The position numbers and the translations under genes are program-made. This document shows, piece by piece, positions 1 to 9,402 of a stretch of 64,000 nt of DNA; position 1 is the first letter of the stretch; the number at the start of each line of letters is the position of its first letter. The notes below the pieces were generated by a model that was not told the origin of the DNA, made no database searches, and saw only the letters and a program-made list of their open reading frames with translations. The stretch lies in the NCBI RefSeq assembly GCF_001039275.2, contig NZ_CP030117.1, positions 3,038,001-3,102,000 on the forward strand, in the 5' to 3' direction. Source of the DNA: Brevibacillus brevis (lineage in GTDB: Bacteria > Bacillota > Bacilli > Brevibacillales > Brevibacillaceae).

Positions 1-12
1 ATGATTACGTTT
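1..12. promoter_or_regulatory. Possible right half of a Zur box, cut by the window edge
   Basis: The first bases read AT-G-ATTACGTTT. The Bacillus Zur operator is a 7-1-7 palindrome of the form TCGTAAT-N-ATTACGA, so this could be the last two bases of the left arm, the centre and the whole right arm. It lies about 50 bases upstream of cntK, and cnt operons are zinc-regulated in staphylococci. The left arm is outside the window, so the call is tentative. Confidence 0.35.
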
Positions 13-64
13 AGAGCGAAGTAAGTAGTTGTTCATCAAAAATAGGGTAAGAGGGTAGGTTGTG

Positions 65-910
65 ATGAAACGGGAAATCGATTTTATAAAGTTTAATCCC
101 ACACAAAATATGACCATTCTTGTGAAAAATAATCATCCAACTGCAGAGCATACGCTGATCGCCTCAAAAATAATGTCCTACGATAGTGTCCATGCTGAAC
201 AAGTGGGGTTTATCGAAAAATCGAATCATGATGGAGCGGCAGCCTATCTGCAAATGGCTGGGGGTGAGTTTTGCGGCAATGCATGCATGGCATTAGCGAC
301 GTTCATCGCGCATGAAAATGGTCTACAGCATCAGGAGTGGACCAACATTGTATTGGAAGCTTCGGGTACAGATCATTTCGTTGCTTGTCGAGTAAAAAGA
401 ATCGAAGACGAATATTACTGCCAAGTTTCGATGCCCCTTCCTAAAAAGATCGAGCAGCAATCAATCAACTATGATGGCGACGAAATCAACATGGTGATTG
501 TGAGGTATCCTGGTTTCTTTCACATCGTGATTGAAGTGGACGAGTTCAGTAAAGCGGTAAGAAAACGTGCACAATCTTTAGCCAAGCTGCTGGGAGTAAC
601 TGTAGGGGCGAATTTGATCGGGGTGCTATTGTATCAGCCAGCTTCGAATGAAATGGCTCCGCTGATTTTTGTTCCACCAGTAGATAGCATGATCTGGGAA
701 AGAGGCTGTGGGTCAGGTACTGCTTCACTTGGAGCCTATCTGGCTTGGAAAAAACAAGGCGATATCGCTGCTCCAATCAGGCAACCGGGAGGCACGATTC
801 ATGTAACGGCCATTTGGCAAAGAGAGGCGGTAACAAGCCTGAAAATTGAGGGGGCAGTCGGAATTGTGGCACGAGGCAAAGCATTCATCGAGATACACGA
901 TACCGTTTGA
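65..910 (+). CDS. cntK: Histidine racemase CntK (DapF fold), opine metallophore synthesis
   Basis: This 281-residue protein of the diaminopimelate epimerase fold most likely converts L-His to D-His, the first precursor of a staphylopine-type metallophore. Both cysteines of the two-base PLP-independent mechanism are visible: Cys70 in GGEFCGNA and a second in ERGCGSGTAS near residue 216. It is the first gene of an operon with a nicotianamine-synthase-like enzyme and an opine dehydrogenase, which separates it from true DapF. The ATG at 65 directly follows a GTG at 62 that is also in frame. AGAGGGTAGG upstream is the likely ribosome site. Confidence 0.9.
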   Translation: MKREIDFIKFNPTQNMTILVKNNHPTAEHTLIASKIMSYDSVHAEQVGFIEKSNHDGAAAYLQMAGGEFCGNACMALATFIAHENGLQHQEWTNIVLEASGTDHFVACRVKRIEDEYYCQVSMPLPKKIEQQSINYDGDEINMVIVRYPGFFHIVIEVDEFSKAVRKRAQSLAKLLGVTVGANLIGVLLYQPASNEMAPLIFVPPVDSMIWERGCGSGTASLGAYLAWKKQGDIAAPIRQPGGTIHVTAIWQREAVTSLKIEGAVGIVARGKAFIEIHDTV

Positions 911-944
911 GGTGTCACATTTTATTTAGCAAGGGGAGAACTGA

Positions 945-1751
945 ATGAATAGACCTGAACAGTTGCAACAGCATTTGACTGCATTTCTAGAAAGGTTCAC
1001 CCATTTAGCCGACCGATATGACGGCACCATCCATCAGAGCTCGGAGTTAGAGAAGATCATCGATGAGTATTCTTCCTTCATAACAGATGAAAGAAACAAA
1101 GAAGCCTGGGAGCAACTAGAACAGTCAATCGTAAGCCACTTGGATCAGCTTGTGGAGGATGTAAGGAAATCGTCGGCGATTTGCGTTGCTATTATGGAGA
1201 AATATCGTGCGTTGAAGCTGCTTGATGGGATTGCTGATAAGACCGACTACTTTCAAAACATAGAATCATGTATTGAAGAAGAATTTGGGAGTTTCCAAGT
1301 TACTGCTGATTCAAAGGTGTTGATGGTTGGCTCAGGCTCATTTCCTATGACGCCATTGTTGATTGCGAAGCGAACGGGAGCAGAAGTAGTTGGAATCGAC
1401 ATTGATGAGGAGGCTATCAAGCTAGGGCGGAGTGTTGTAGAAAGGCTGGGAAGTGGATTGCCTATCCGCTTGGAGCAAGAGTTTGTGGAACGACTCGATG
1501 TGACGAAGGATGCAACCCATATCATCTTTAGTTCCACGGTTCCAAATAAATATGACCTACTGGAACAATTGCATCCATTGACAAACGAACAAGTGATCGC
1601 GGCGATCCGATACGGTAATCAAATGAAGTCCCTGTTTAACTACCCTATGAGAGAGGTAGATGAGCGGAAATGGACGCTGATTGAAACCATCTTGCGTCCC
1701 GACCATGTGTTTGATATCGCTTTGTATAAAAAAGCATCGGCTGCTTGCTGA
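945..1751 (+). CDS. cntL: Nicotianamine-synthase-like aminobutyrate transferase CntL
   Basis: This 268-residue protein is close to the length of staphylococcal CntL (about 271). In known systems CntL moves the aminobutyrate group of S-adenosylmethionine onto the amino group of histidine. A Rossmann SAM site is visible as VLMVGSGSFPMTP near residues 125-137, followed by the acidic VVGIDIDEE. The N-terminal helical region matches the nicotianamine synthase architecture. The gene is preceded by AAGGGGAGA and lies 34 bases after cntK and 18 before cntM, so the three biosynthetic genes are probably co-transcribed. Confidence 0.9.
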   Translation: MNRPEQLQQHLTAFLERFTHLADRYDGTIHQSSELEKIIDEYSSFITDERNKEAWEQLEQSIVSHLDQLVEDVRKSSAICVAIMEKYRALKLLDGIADKTDYFQNIESCIEEEFGSFQVTADSKVLMVGSGSFPMTPLLIAKRTGAEVVGIDIDEEAIKLGRSVVERLGSGLPIRLEQEFVERLDVTKDATHIIFSSTVPNKYDLLEQLHPLTNEQVIAAIRYGNQMKSLFNYPMREVDERKWTLIETILRPDHVFDIALYKKASAAC

Positions 1752-1769
1752 TTTTATAAGGAGGTTTTT

Positions 1770-3077
1770 ATGGGTGCTTTGAAAAGAATCTTGCTATTGG
1801 GAACAGGTCCTGCTTCCATTCAAATGGCTGTCCTGCTAAAAAAACAAAGGGATTGCTACATTGGGATCGTTGGGCGTGAGTCTGTTCGTTCCGAATCATT
1901 CTTTACTGAACTTAAGCAAAATAGCCAGCAAATTCGTGTAGATATTCAAAATGAAAAGCATCAAACGATGGAGGGCGAATGCCAAATCGATCAAGTATTC
2001 CAGGGATATGGGACTGTCACAGGGGAATGGGATACCTTCCTACTAGCTGTCACCACAGATGCTTATGTTGAGGTTTTACAACAAATCGATGGTCAGGTCT
2101 TACAGCAAGTAAAGTGCTTGGTTTTAGTTTCTCCGACCTTTGGTTCCAACAGTTTACTACGCCATTATCTAAACAGTATTCATTCAAATGCGGAGATTAT
2201 CAGTTTTTCTACATACCTTGGCGATACTCGCTGGTTCCACGAAAAGCCTTCCAATCGTGTGATTACGACAGGTGTTAAGAAAAAAGTTTACATGGGCTCG
2301 ACGCACTCTCCATCCCAGTATGTAAAAAAATTATGTGAGTTATATGAGCAAGTAGGTATCGATTTGGAAGTCATGGACTCTCCAATTGAGGCGGAAACGA
2401 GAAACATATCCCTGTATGTGCATCCGCCACTGTTTATGAATGATTTCTCCCTTCGTGTGATATTTGGAGAGGAAACAAGCAAAAAGTACGTATACAAAAT
2501 GTTTCCAGAGGGCCCCATCACGCAATTTCTCATTCGCGATATGCTGACCCAATGGAAAGAGATCACAAATGTGGTGGAAAAGCTCAATATGAAAGGAGTC
2601 AATTTGCTGAAGTTCATGACGGATGATAACTATCCGGTGAGGCTGGAGTGTCTATCACGTGATGATATCGAAAACTTCGTTCATTTTGAAGCGACTCATC
2701 AAGAGTATTTATTGTTCATTCGGTATACCTCGTTGTTGATCGATCCTTTTTCGGAGCCAGATGCAGATGGAAGATACTTCGATTTTTCTGCTGTCCCCAT
2801 CCGGAAAATGTTTATCAATAGAGAAGGGTATTGGGATATCCCACGCATGCCAAAGGAAGATTACTATCGCATAAAAATCATACAGGGCATTGCGAGATTC
2901 ATAGATAGCAGTTGCCCTACCATCGATACATTCATTGAAACGTACGAGCGTAAAATTGCCGAAGTCTCGCGAGCACATAAGGGCGAACGCTTATCGGATG
3001 CATTTGTGGTACAAAGCTTTGAGGATGATTTGAAGAGGATATGCAGTGAGATCGGCAAGGGCATCGGATCAAAGTAA
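1770..3077 (+). CDS. cntM: Opine dehydrogenase CntM, last biosynthetic step
   Basis: This 435-residue protein has an N-terminal Rossmann site (ILLLGTGPASIQ, residues 7-18) and a C-terminal opine dehydrogenase-like half. The family reductively condenses the CntL product with a 2-oxo acid using NAD(P)H. The motif STYLGDTR is present near residues 147-154, with Asp152 at the position where staphylopine dehydrogenase is reported to carry Asp150, a residue linked to pyruvate use. This suggests a staphylopine-like rather than pseudopaline-like product, as inference. It starts 18 bases after cntL behind AAGGAGG. Confidence 0.9.
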   Translation: MGALKRILLLGTGPASIQMAVLLKKQRDCYIGIVGRESVRSESFFTELKQNSQQIRVDIQNEKHQTMEGECQIDQVFQGYGTVTGEWDTFLLAVTTDAYVEVLQQIDGQVLQQVKCLVLVSPTFGSNSLLRHYLNSIHSNAEIISFSTYLGDTRWFHEKPSNRVITTGVKKKVYMGSTHSPSQYVKKLCELYEQVGIDLEVMDSPIEAETRNISLYVHPPLFMNDFSLRVIFGEETSKKYVYKMFPEGPITQFLIRDMLTQWKEITNVVEKLNMKGVNLLKFMTDDNYPVRLECLSRDDIENFVHFEATHQEYLLFIRYTSLLIDPFSEPDADGRYFDFSAVPIRKMFINREGYWDIPRMPKEDYYRIKIIQGIARFIDSSCPTIDTFIETYERKIAEVSRAHKGERLSDAFVVQSFEDDLKRICSEIGKGIGSK

Positions 3078-3110
3078 CTGTGCTAGCACGTATTTTCAGG
3101 AGGAATGGGT

Positions 3111-4718
3111 ATGACAGGTAGAATGGGTTTTTTAGTAAGGACTTTTACACTCTCAATCGTACTACTGGTTGGATGCAGTAACGGTGATGCGGCAAAAACG
3201 GCGTCAACTGATACAGGGAAAGAGATTGTGTATGCCACTTCGAAAGATATAAACGATATGAACCCCCATTTTTATTCCGGCTCCATGCCAGCTCAAGGGT
3301 TGGTGTATGAATCGTTAGTAGAAAATACAGAAGATGGGATCAAACCATTGTTGGCTGAATCTTGGGAAGTTTCCGATGATGGAAAGGTGTACAAGTTTCA
3401 CTTGAGAAAAAACGTGACGTTCCATGATGGAGAACGGTTTAATGCCGAAGCAGTGAAAAAGAATATAGAAGCGGTGCAAAGCAATGCAAGCAAGCACTCC
3501 TGGATCAAGCTATCCACCAAGATCGTGGATTGCAATGTACTCGATGAGTATACAGTTGAACTGGTCTTATCCGAACCGTACTATCCGACACTGGTCGAAT
3601 TGTCGATGACAAGACCTTATGTATTCATCTCGCCCAAAAATTTTGTGAACGGGGGAACCAAAGATGGCGTTAGTGGTTTTAACGGCACGGGCCCCTATAA
3701 GCTCACTGAGCATAAAGTCGATCAGTATGCCGTAATGGAAGCGAATGAAAAATACTGGGGCGGCGTGCCCAAGGTAAAAAAAATAACAGCCAAAGTACTT
3801 CCCGCAGGCGAAACTACTTTCTTGGCGCTGCAAAAGGGAGAAGTCAACTTTGTATTTACGGATGATCGAGGCGCGAATAGTCTCGATGTTGAAGCCATGA
3901 ATCAGTTGGTTGAATCCGGTGAATACCAGATTATTCGCAGTCAACCAATGAACACAGGCATCATTGTCGCCAATAGTAGCAAAACCGAGAGCCCTGTACA
4001 TGAAACCGCTGTACGCGAAGCGTTTTGGCATTCGATTGACAGAGAGACTATCAGTAAACAAATATTTGAAGGCACTGAACAACCCGCTTATACCCTTTTC
4101 TCTTCGAATGTCAATTACGCCAATGTGGAAGTAGAGAAGCGGGGCTACGATTTGGAAAAAGCGAAAAAGCTTTTGGAGGAAGCGGGCTGGGGTATCGGGA
4201 ATGCGGGTGAAATCAGAACGAAAAACGGAAAGCCATTAGCCATGAAGCTATATTACGATGTCAATTCGTCCACTCAAAAAACGCAGGCTGAATTCATTCA
4301 AAATACGGGAAAACGGATTGGGATTCATCTGGAGATTGTGGGAGAGGAGTCTTCTTCGATTGCGAACAGAAGATCTACAGGTGACTATGACCTGCTTTTC
4401 AATCAAACATGGGGACTCGCGTATGATCCGCAGAGTACAATCGCTGCTTTTACTTCCAAGTCTTCCTATTACCATACGACAAGAGGTATCGCGCAAGCTG
4501 ATGAGCTCTATAAAAAGATAGAAGAAGTCATGGTGACGACGGATGAGGAACATAGAAAATCGTTATATACCGATATTTTGATTATAGTTCATAAGGAAGC
4601 CGTATTTATTCCGATTACGAATGGAAGAGTGTCGATCTTGGCTCCCAAAAACTTGCAGGGCATCTCGTTTAAGCAAACGCAATTCAAGCTTCCATTCGAG
4701 CGGATGTACTTTGAATAA
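3111..4718 (+). CDS. cntA: Metallophore/nickel-binding lipoprotein CntA (SBP family 5)
   Basis: This 535-residue extracytoplasmic solute-binding protein of the peptide/nickel family has a short signal and lipobox LVGC near residue 22. It should capture the metal-metallophore complex outside the cell and hand it to CntBC. Family features include an early YESLV strand followed by LLAESW and the FHDGERFNAEAV region. The ATG at 3111 is preferred over 3105 because AGGAGG lies 8 bases upstream. It follows cntM by 33 bases and precedes cntB by 20. Confidence 0.88.
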   Translation: MTGRMGFLVRTFTLSIVLLVGCSNGDAAKTASTDTGKEIVYATSKDINDMNPHFYSGSMPAQGLVYESLVENTEDGIKPLLAESWEVSDDGKVYKFHLRKNVTFHDGERFNAEAVKKNIEAVQSNASKHSWIKLSTKIVDCNVLDEYTVELVLSEPYYPTLVELSMTRPYVFISPKNFVNGGTKDGVSGFNGTGPYKLTEHKVDQYAVMEANEKYWGGVPKVKKITAKVLPAGETTFLALQKGEVNFVFTDDRGANSLDVEAMNQLVESGEYQIIRSQPMNTGIIVANSSKTESPVHETAVREAFWHSIDRETISKQIFEGTEQPAYTLFSSNVNYANVEVEKRGYDLEKAKKLLEEAGWGIGNAGEIRTKNGKPLAMKLYYDVNSSTQKTQAEFIQNTGKRIGIHLEIVGEESSSIANRRSTGDYDLLFNQTWGLAYDPQSTIAAFTSKSSYYHTTRGIAQADELYKKIEEVMVTTDEEHRKSLYTDILIIVHKEAVFIPITNGRVSILAPKNLQGISFKQTQFKLPFERMYFE

Positions 4719-4738
4719 ATACACAAAAGGAGCGTGCC

Positions 4739-5671
4739 ATGGGTAGTTATATCCTCAAAAGGTTATTACTATCGATTCCTTTAGTCCTGATCATCTCGTT
4801 TGTAACGTTTGCCTTCATTCATCTATCTCCCTTGGATCCCGCCGAAGTGGTGCTGCATTCGCAAGGCATACCCAAAATAACGGATGAGTTACTTGCGCAA
4901 ACAAGAACGAAACTTGGGATGGACCAACCCTTTCTGACTCGCTACCTAAACTGGGTTGTCTCATGCTTGCAGCTAGATTTTGGAGATTCCTATATAACGG
5001 GTAAACCAGTGTGGTCTATGCTAGGACCAGCCCTTCTCCATACAGGAAAGCTGACGCTGTTTTCGACATTTGCCATTGTTGTACTGTCCATTGTATTCGG
5101 GGTGGTATGCGCATTGAAAGCAGGGAAATGGGTGGACAAATTAGTTAGAGGTGTTTCGTTTTTTTTGACATCGATGCCGTCCTATTGGCTCGCAGCTTTG
5201 CTGATCTGGTATTTTTCCGTGAAGCTGGATTTGCTTCCGACAAGCGGAATGGAGTCGTTTAAAAGCTATATATTGCCCGTTGCTGTGATTACCATCAGCT
5301 ATGCTGGCATCTATTTTCGAATCATCAGAACTTCCATGTTAAGCAACATGAATGAAGACTATGTTCTCTACGCAAGGGCATGCGGCTTACCGGAGAAAAA
5401 GATCACGATGCACATTCTCAGAAATTCATTGCAGGTGAGCATTTCCGTACTATGCATGGCGATTCCCATTATTTTGGGAAGCACAGTCGTAGTGGAAAAC
5501 ATCTTTGCTTGGCCGGGACTCGGAACGCTAAGCGTCAAATCCATTTTAAGCAGGGATTTCCCGATTATCCAAGCCTATGTCCTTGTGTTGGCAGTCGCCT
5601 TTATTCTGTTCAACATCGTTTCCGACATCATCAATGTGGCATTGAACCCCAAACTAAGGGATGGTCTCTAG
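4739..5671 (+). CDS. cntB: Metallophore ABC transporter permease CntB
   Basis: This 310-residue membrane protein of the DppB/OppB/NikB family has an N-terminal membrane segment, then a periplasmic-side loop, and several further segments. The inner-membrane-component region is seen around EDYVLYARACGLPEKK, which docks with the ATPases. It pairs with CntC to form the channel for the opine-metal complex. It is preceded by AAAGGAG, and its stop is directly followed by the ATG of cntC with no gap, indicating coupled translation. Confidence 0.87.
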   Translation: MGSYILKRLLLSIPLVLIISFVTFAFIHLSPLDPAEVVLHSQGIPKITDELLAQTRTKLGMDQPFLTRYLNWVVSCLQLDFGDSYITGKPVWSMLGPALLHTGKLTLFSTFAIVVLSIVFGVVCALKAGKWVDKLVRGVSFFLTSMPSYWLAALLIWYFSVKLDLLPTSGMESFKSYILPVAVITISYAGIYFRIIRTSMLSNMNEDYVLYARACGLPEKKITMHILRNSLQVSISVLCMAIPIILGSTVVVENIFAWPGLGTLSVKSILSRDFPIIQAYVLVLAVAFILFNIVSDIINVALNPKLRDGL

Positions 5672-6565
5672 ATGAAGCGATTACAAAATGTGTGGAAAGA
5701 CAAGGTCGCTGTCCTATCCTTATCGATTATCACGGTCACAACAGTGGCTGGGATATTTGCGCCATTCGTTGCACCGAATGATCCCGAAGAAGTACATATG
5801 GAGCTTCGATTTGCATCCGCATCATGGGAATATCTTTTGGGCAACGACCACCTCGGGCGATGCATTTTATCCAGACTCATTTACGCTATTCGTCCCAGCA
5901 TGCTCTGGGTCTTTGCTGCGCTACTTCTATCTGTATTAATTGGGTCGATTGTAGGTGTTCTCGCGGGTTACTTTCGTGGAAAAACAGATGCTTTTTTGAT
6001 GCGCGTTTGCGATGTGATCCTTTCTTTTCCTGGATATGTCATGACCCTGGCGATCATCGGCATATTGGGTGTCGGTTTTGAAAATATAATCATCGCCTTT
6101 GTATTGATGAAATGGGCGTGGTTTGCTCGAATCATCAGAACGTCAGTCATGCAATATGCGGAATCCGATTATGTAAAATTCGCAAAGGCAATCGGCGCAA
6201 GCAATATGAGAATCATGATCAAGCACATTGTTCCGGTTGCATTGCCCGACATCGCCGTCATTTCAAGCAACTCCTTCGGTTCAATGATTTTGCAAATATC
6301 GGGGTTTTCCTTTCTCGGTTTAGGCATTCAAGCACCGGAAGCAGAGTGGGGCATGATGTTGAATGAAGCGAGAGACGTCATGTTTTCACGCCCGGAATTT
6401 ATGCTGGCTCCCGGTTTGACCATCGTGATCGTCGTGTCAGCCATTAACTATTTGTCTGATGCCCTTCAAGTGGCTCTCGATCCCAAATTAATGACTACTA
6501 AAAATAAGCAGCAAGGATTAGTAAGAGCCTCAGCCGTTAAGCACGAAGGAAACGGGGTGGCATGA
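5672..6565 (+). CDS. cntC: Metallophore ABC transporter permease CntC
   Basis: This 297-residue permease belongs to the DppC/OppC/NikC family. It has an N-terminal membrane segment, the LGNDHLGRCILSRL signature typical of the C-type subunit, and a coupling region ESDYVKFAKAIGASN. The C-terminus ends soon after the LQVALDPKL motif, as in relatives. It is the second channel half with CntB. The gene begins at the base after the cntB stop and ends 4 to 7 bases before cntD. Confidence 0.87.
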   Translation: MKRLQNVWKDKVAVLSLSIITVTTVAGIFAPFVAPNDPEEVHMELRFASASWEYLLGNDHLGRCILSRLIYAIRPSMLWVFAALLLSVLIGSIVGVLAGYFRGKTDAFLMRVCDVILSFPGYVMTLAIIGILGVGFENIIIAFVLMKWAWFARIIRTSVMQYAESDYVKFAKAIGASNMRIMIKHIVPVALPDIAVISSNSFGSMILQISGFSFLGLGIQAPEAEWGMMLNEARDVMFSRPEFMLAPGLTIVIVVSAINYLSDALQVALDPKLMTTKNKQQGLVRASAVKHEGNGVA

Positions 6566-6572
6566 CCGGATG

Positions 6573-7394
6573 ATGAACATTTTGGAAGTGAAAAACCTGA
6601 AAATCTGGGACAGTCGCAATGATCGAGTGATTGTTCCAAATAGTTCATTTTATCTGAAGCAGGGAAGCTGCCTGGCCATTGTGGGAGAAAGTGGAAGTGG
6701 GAAGTCGGTGACTTGCAAGGCCATCATGAGATTGAATCAAGCTGGGATTCGCCAATCGGGAGACGTTCTGTTACGAGGAGAAAATCTTATGGAGCTCTCC
6801 GAACAGGAGATGAGGAAAAAGAGGGGGAAACAGCTTTGCATGATTTTGCAGAATGGCATGCGTGCCTTTGATCCCTCTTGCGTGGTGGGCGTTCATCTAA
6901 AGGAGACGCTTGTGGAGCATTTTGGATGGAGCCGTGACGAAATCATAACCAAAATGAAAAATGCCATGGAAAGTGTCATGCTGAAAGACCCGTTAGAGGT
7001 GATGAACAAGTACCCCCACCAGTTGTCGGGTGGAACGCTGCAACGAGTCATGATTGCCCTCGCAATTGTATTGGAGCCTGACATTCTGATTGCGGATGAA
7101 CCCACGACAGCACTTGATACCATCTCGCAGTTCGAAGTCGTTGAACAGTTCCTGCAATTGCGTGAACAAATGGGCTGCTCCATGATCTTCATTTCTCACG
7201 ATTTAGGGATTGTCAAATTAATCGCAGATGAAGTTCTCGTCATGAAAGAAGGAGAAATTGTTGAAAACGGGACAACCCAAGCCATCTTCTCTGAACCGCA
7301 GCATCCCTATACCCGTTACTTGCTCTCCACGAAGCTGGCGATGAATCAACATTTTACGAGAGTCATGGGAGGAGTTCGTGTTGCTGAGCGTTGA
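6573..7394 (+). CDS. cntD: Metallophore ABC transporter ATPase CntD
   Basis: This ATPase of about 273 residues belongs to the DppD/OppD type. Walker A is GESGSGKS, the signature is LSGGTLQR, Walker B is [12 protein letters not shown], and the switch His is in ISHDLGIV. It is shorter than typical OppD and lacks the long C-terminal Cys-rich extension that binds an iron-sulfur cluster in dipeptide transporters. The start could be either ATG, at 6570 or 6573. The reading frame overlaps cntF by 17 bases. Confidence 0.86.
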   Translation: MNILEVKNLKIWDSRNDRVIVPNSSFYLKQGSCLAIVGESGSGKSVTCKAIMRLNQAGIRQSGDVLLRGENLMELSEQEMRKKRGKQLCMILQNGMRAFDPSCVVGVHLKETLVEHFGWSRDEIITKMKNAMESVMLKDPLEVMNKYPHQLSGGTLQRVMIALAIVLEPDILIADEPTTALDTISQFEVVEQFLQLREQMGCSMIFISHDLGIVKLIADEVLVMKEGEIVENGTTQAIFSEPQHPYTRYLLSTKLAMNQHFTRVMGGVRVAER

Positions 7395-8124
7395 ATGCGT
7401 GGAGAAATCATATCGAAAAGGCGGATTGTTCTCAAGGAAAAGAGAGCCTGTGTTGAAAAACATTAGCTTCGAATGTAAGCCTGGAGAGTGTCTTGGCATC
7501 ATCGGAGAAAGTGGAAGTGGCAAATCAACATTGGGACGATTGCTATTGGGGATTGAAAAGCCTGATCGAGGTACCATCCTGTTTGCGGGCAAAAAAGTAG
7601 AGAATCGAAAAGTGAGAGCAGGGAACCTAAGCGCTGTTTTTCAAGATTACACTTCCTCTATCCATCCATTTTATACGGTTGAGGAGGCCATTCTGGAGCC
7701 TTTACAAATGAAAAGAAAGGCACGGGAAGATGCGCGAAGTCAGATTGACCCATTATTATCTCAAGTGGGGTTGGATCCTTCCTATCGAAAAAAATATCCG
7801 CATGAGTTATCAGGGGGAGAGGTTCAGAGGGTATGCATAGCGAGAGCCGTTTCAACGGAGCCAACGTGCATCCTATTTGATGAAGCAATCAGTTCCTTGG
7901 ACGGCTCTGTGCAAATGCAAGTGCTTGAATTACTGAAGAACTTGAGAAAACGTTACGACATGGGCTATATCTTCATCACCCATGATATACAGGCTGCCGC
8001 CTATCTTTGCGACAGAGTCATGATCATACGAAAGGGTGAGATCGAAGAGATCGTAGCGGTTGAACAATTAAAAGATGTTCAGTCCGTCTATACGCAGAAA
8101 TTGCTGCAAATGGTTATTGCGTAA
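7378..8124 (+). CDS. cntF: Metallophore ABC transporter ATPase CntF
   Basis: This 248-residue ATPase is the partner of CntD. Walker A is GESGSGKST, the signature is LSGGEVQR, Walker B is CILFDEAISSLD and the switch His is in ITHDIQAA. It starts with GTG at 7378 inside the end of cntD, with GGGAGG just upstream (a TTG follows at 7381). Order and overlap match the staphylococcal cnt operon, where D precedes F. Confidence 0.86.
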   Translation: MLLSVECVEKSYRKGGLFSRKREPVLKNISFECKPGECLGIIGESGSGKSTLGRLLLGIEKPDRGTILFAGKKVENRKVRAGNLSAVFQDYTSSIHPFYTVEEAILEPLQMKRKAREDARSQIDPLLSQVGLDPSYRKKYPHELSGGEVQRVCIARAVSTEPTCILFDEAISSLDGSVQMQVLELLKNLRKRYDMGYIFITHDIQAAAYLCDRVMIIRKGEIEEIVAVEQLKDVQSVYTQKLLQMVIA

Positions 8125-8173
8125 TGAAATTGGCATTGAGGGTGAACAGGATCAGAGGAAGGAGCAAGGAGCT

Positions 8174-9361
8174 ATGAGAGGGGCTCTGTCTTGGCCGTTT
8201 TTGCGATTATACATATTGACTCTTTTGTATTTTAGTGCGAACTCCATTCTGAATGTCATTATTCCGTTGAAGGGTGCAGAGTTGGGTGCAACCAATACAA
8301 CCATCGGAGTCGTTATGGGAGCGTATCTGTTTACAACCATGTTTTTTCGGCCATGGGCAGGCCATATCATCCAAAAACATGGTGCAATCAAAGTGCTCCG
8401 CACGATTCTGATTTTCAATGGTGCGGCTCTTATATTATATACGTTCACTGAATTGGAGGGCTTTATCGTTGCCCGGATGCTTCAAGGGGTGTGTACCGCT
8501 TTTTTCTCCATGGCCTTACAGTTAGGGATTATTGATGCGCTGCCGGACAAGGATCGCTCACAAGGGATTTCCATGTATTCCTTATGTGCTTATTTGCCTG
8601 GTATTCTTGGTCCACTACTCGCTTTAGGCATCTGGCAAGCAGGGGATAGCCATTCTTTTACTGTTGCCATGATCACCATTGCGCTCCTTACAGGAGTGGT
8701 GGGCTATAGTGCCAAAATGGACAAAAAAGTGGCCGAGCCCGTTCAGGGTCAGACAGAAAAGGGAGCAACGATGTTTGGTTCGGTAAGCCAATTAGTCAAA
8801 AATCCGCATTTATGTAAATGCAGTGTCTTGATGCTGGCGGCCTCCGTTATATTTGGAGCTGTGACTACCTTTATCCCGCTGTACGCTGTACAAATCAAAT
8901 ATGGGAATGCAGGAATTTACCTCATGCTTCAAGCTGGCACCGTCGTATTATCGCGGTTTGTATTGAGAAAGAAAATCCCGTCTGACGGCAAGTGGCGTTC
9001 ATCTTTTATGATGGGAATTATGCTCACTCTTGCAGCAGCGGCGTTAAGTGTAAGCTTTTCTACCCTGGGTGGGGCAGCCTATTTGTATGGAGGGGCCATA
9101 TTAATGGGGATTGCGCAAGCCCTCCTTTACCCTACATTAACGACGTATTTAACCTTTGTTCTACCGAAGACGGATCGCAATGTGTTAATCGGGTTATTCA
9201 TAGCGATGGCCGATTTGGGTGTTTCGCTGGGAGGAGTCATCATGGGGCCAGTCGCGGATTATTTCTCCTATTCCTTTATGTATATGATTTGCGCGATCTT
9301 AGGCGTGACGATGATTATTTTTGCCTATGAACGAAGCAAAACTTCTGTGGAAGTACAATAA
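8174..9361 (+). CDS. cntE: MFS exporter CntE, metallophore secretion
   Basis: This 395-residue major facilitator protein has about 12 hydrophobic segments and is nearly the same length as staphylococcal CntE (about 398). It should export the newly made apo-metallophore. The gene is last in the operon, as in S. aureus, and 49 bases after cntF. The ATG at 8174 is chosen because AAGGAG is upstream and the first membrane segment begins about 10 residues in. A longer frame from 8075 overlaps cntF and adds only hydrophilic residues. Confidence 0.88.
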   Translation: MRGALSWPFLRLYILTLLYFSANSILNVIIPLKGAELGATNTTIGVVMGAYLFTTMFFRPWAGHIIQKHGAIKVLRTILIFNGAALILYTFTELEGFIVARMLQGVCTAFFSMALQLGIIDALPDKDRSQGISMYSLCAYLPGILGPLLALGIWQAGDSHSFTVAMITIALLTGVVGYSAKMDKKVAEPVQGQTEKGATMFGSVSQLVKNPHLCKCSVLMLAASVIFGAVTTFIPLYAVQIKYGNAGIYLMLQAGTVVLSRFVLRKKIPSDGKWRSSFMMGIMLTLAAAALSVSFSTLGGAAYLYGGAILMGIAQALLYPTLTTYLTFVLPKTDRNVLIGLFIAMADLGVSLGGVIMGPVADYFSYSFMYMICAILGVTMIIFAYERSKTSVEVQ

Positions 9362-9402
9362 GAGGAATCGTCGCTGGACACGTAGGAGAATATTCAGGTG
9401 GC

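Noticed and set aside
1..24. Short frame ATG...TAA (MITFRAK) at the window start
   Set aside because: It is seven codons and may be the end of an upstream gene or chance. The bases fit a regulatory half-site better.
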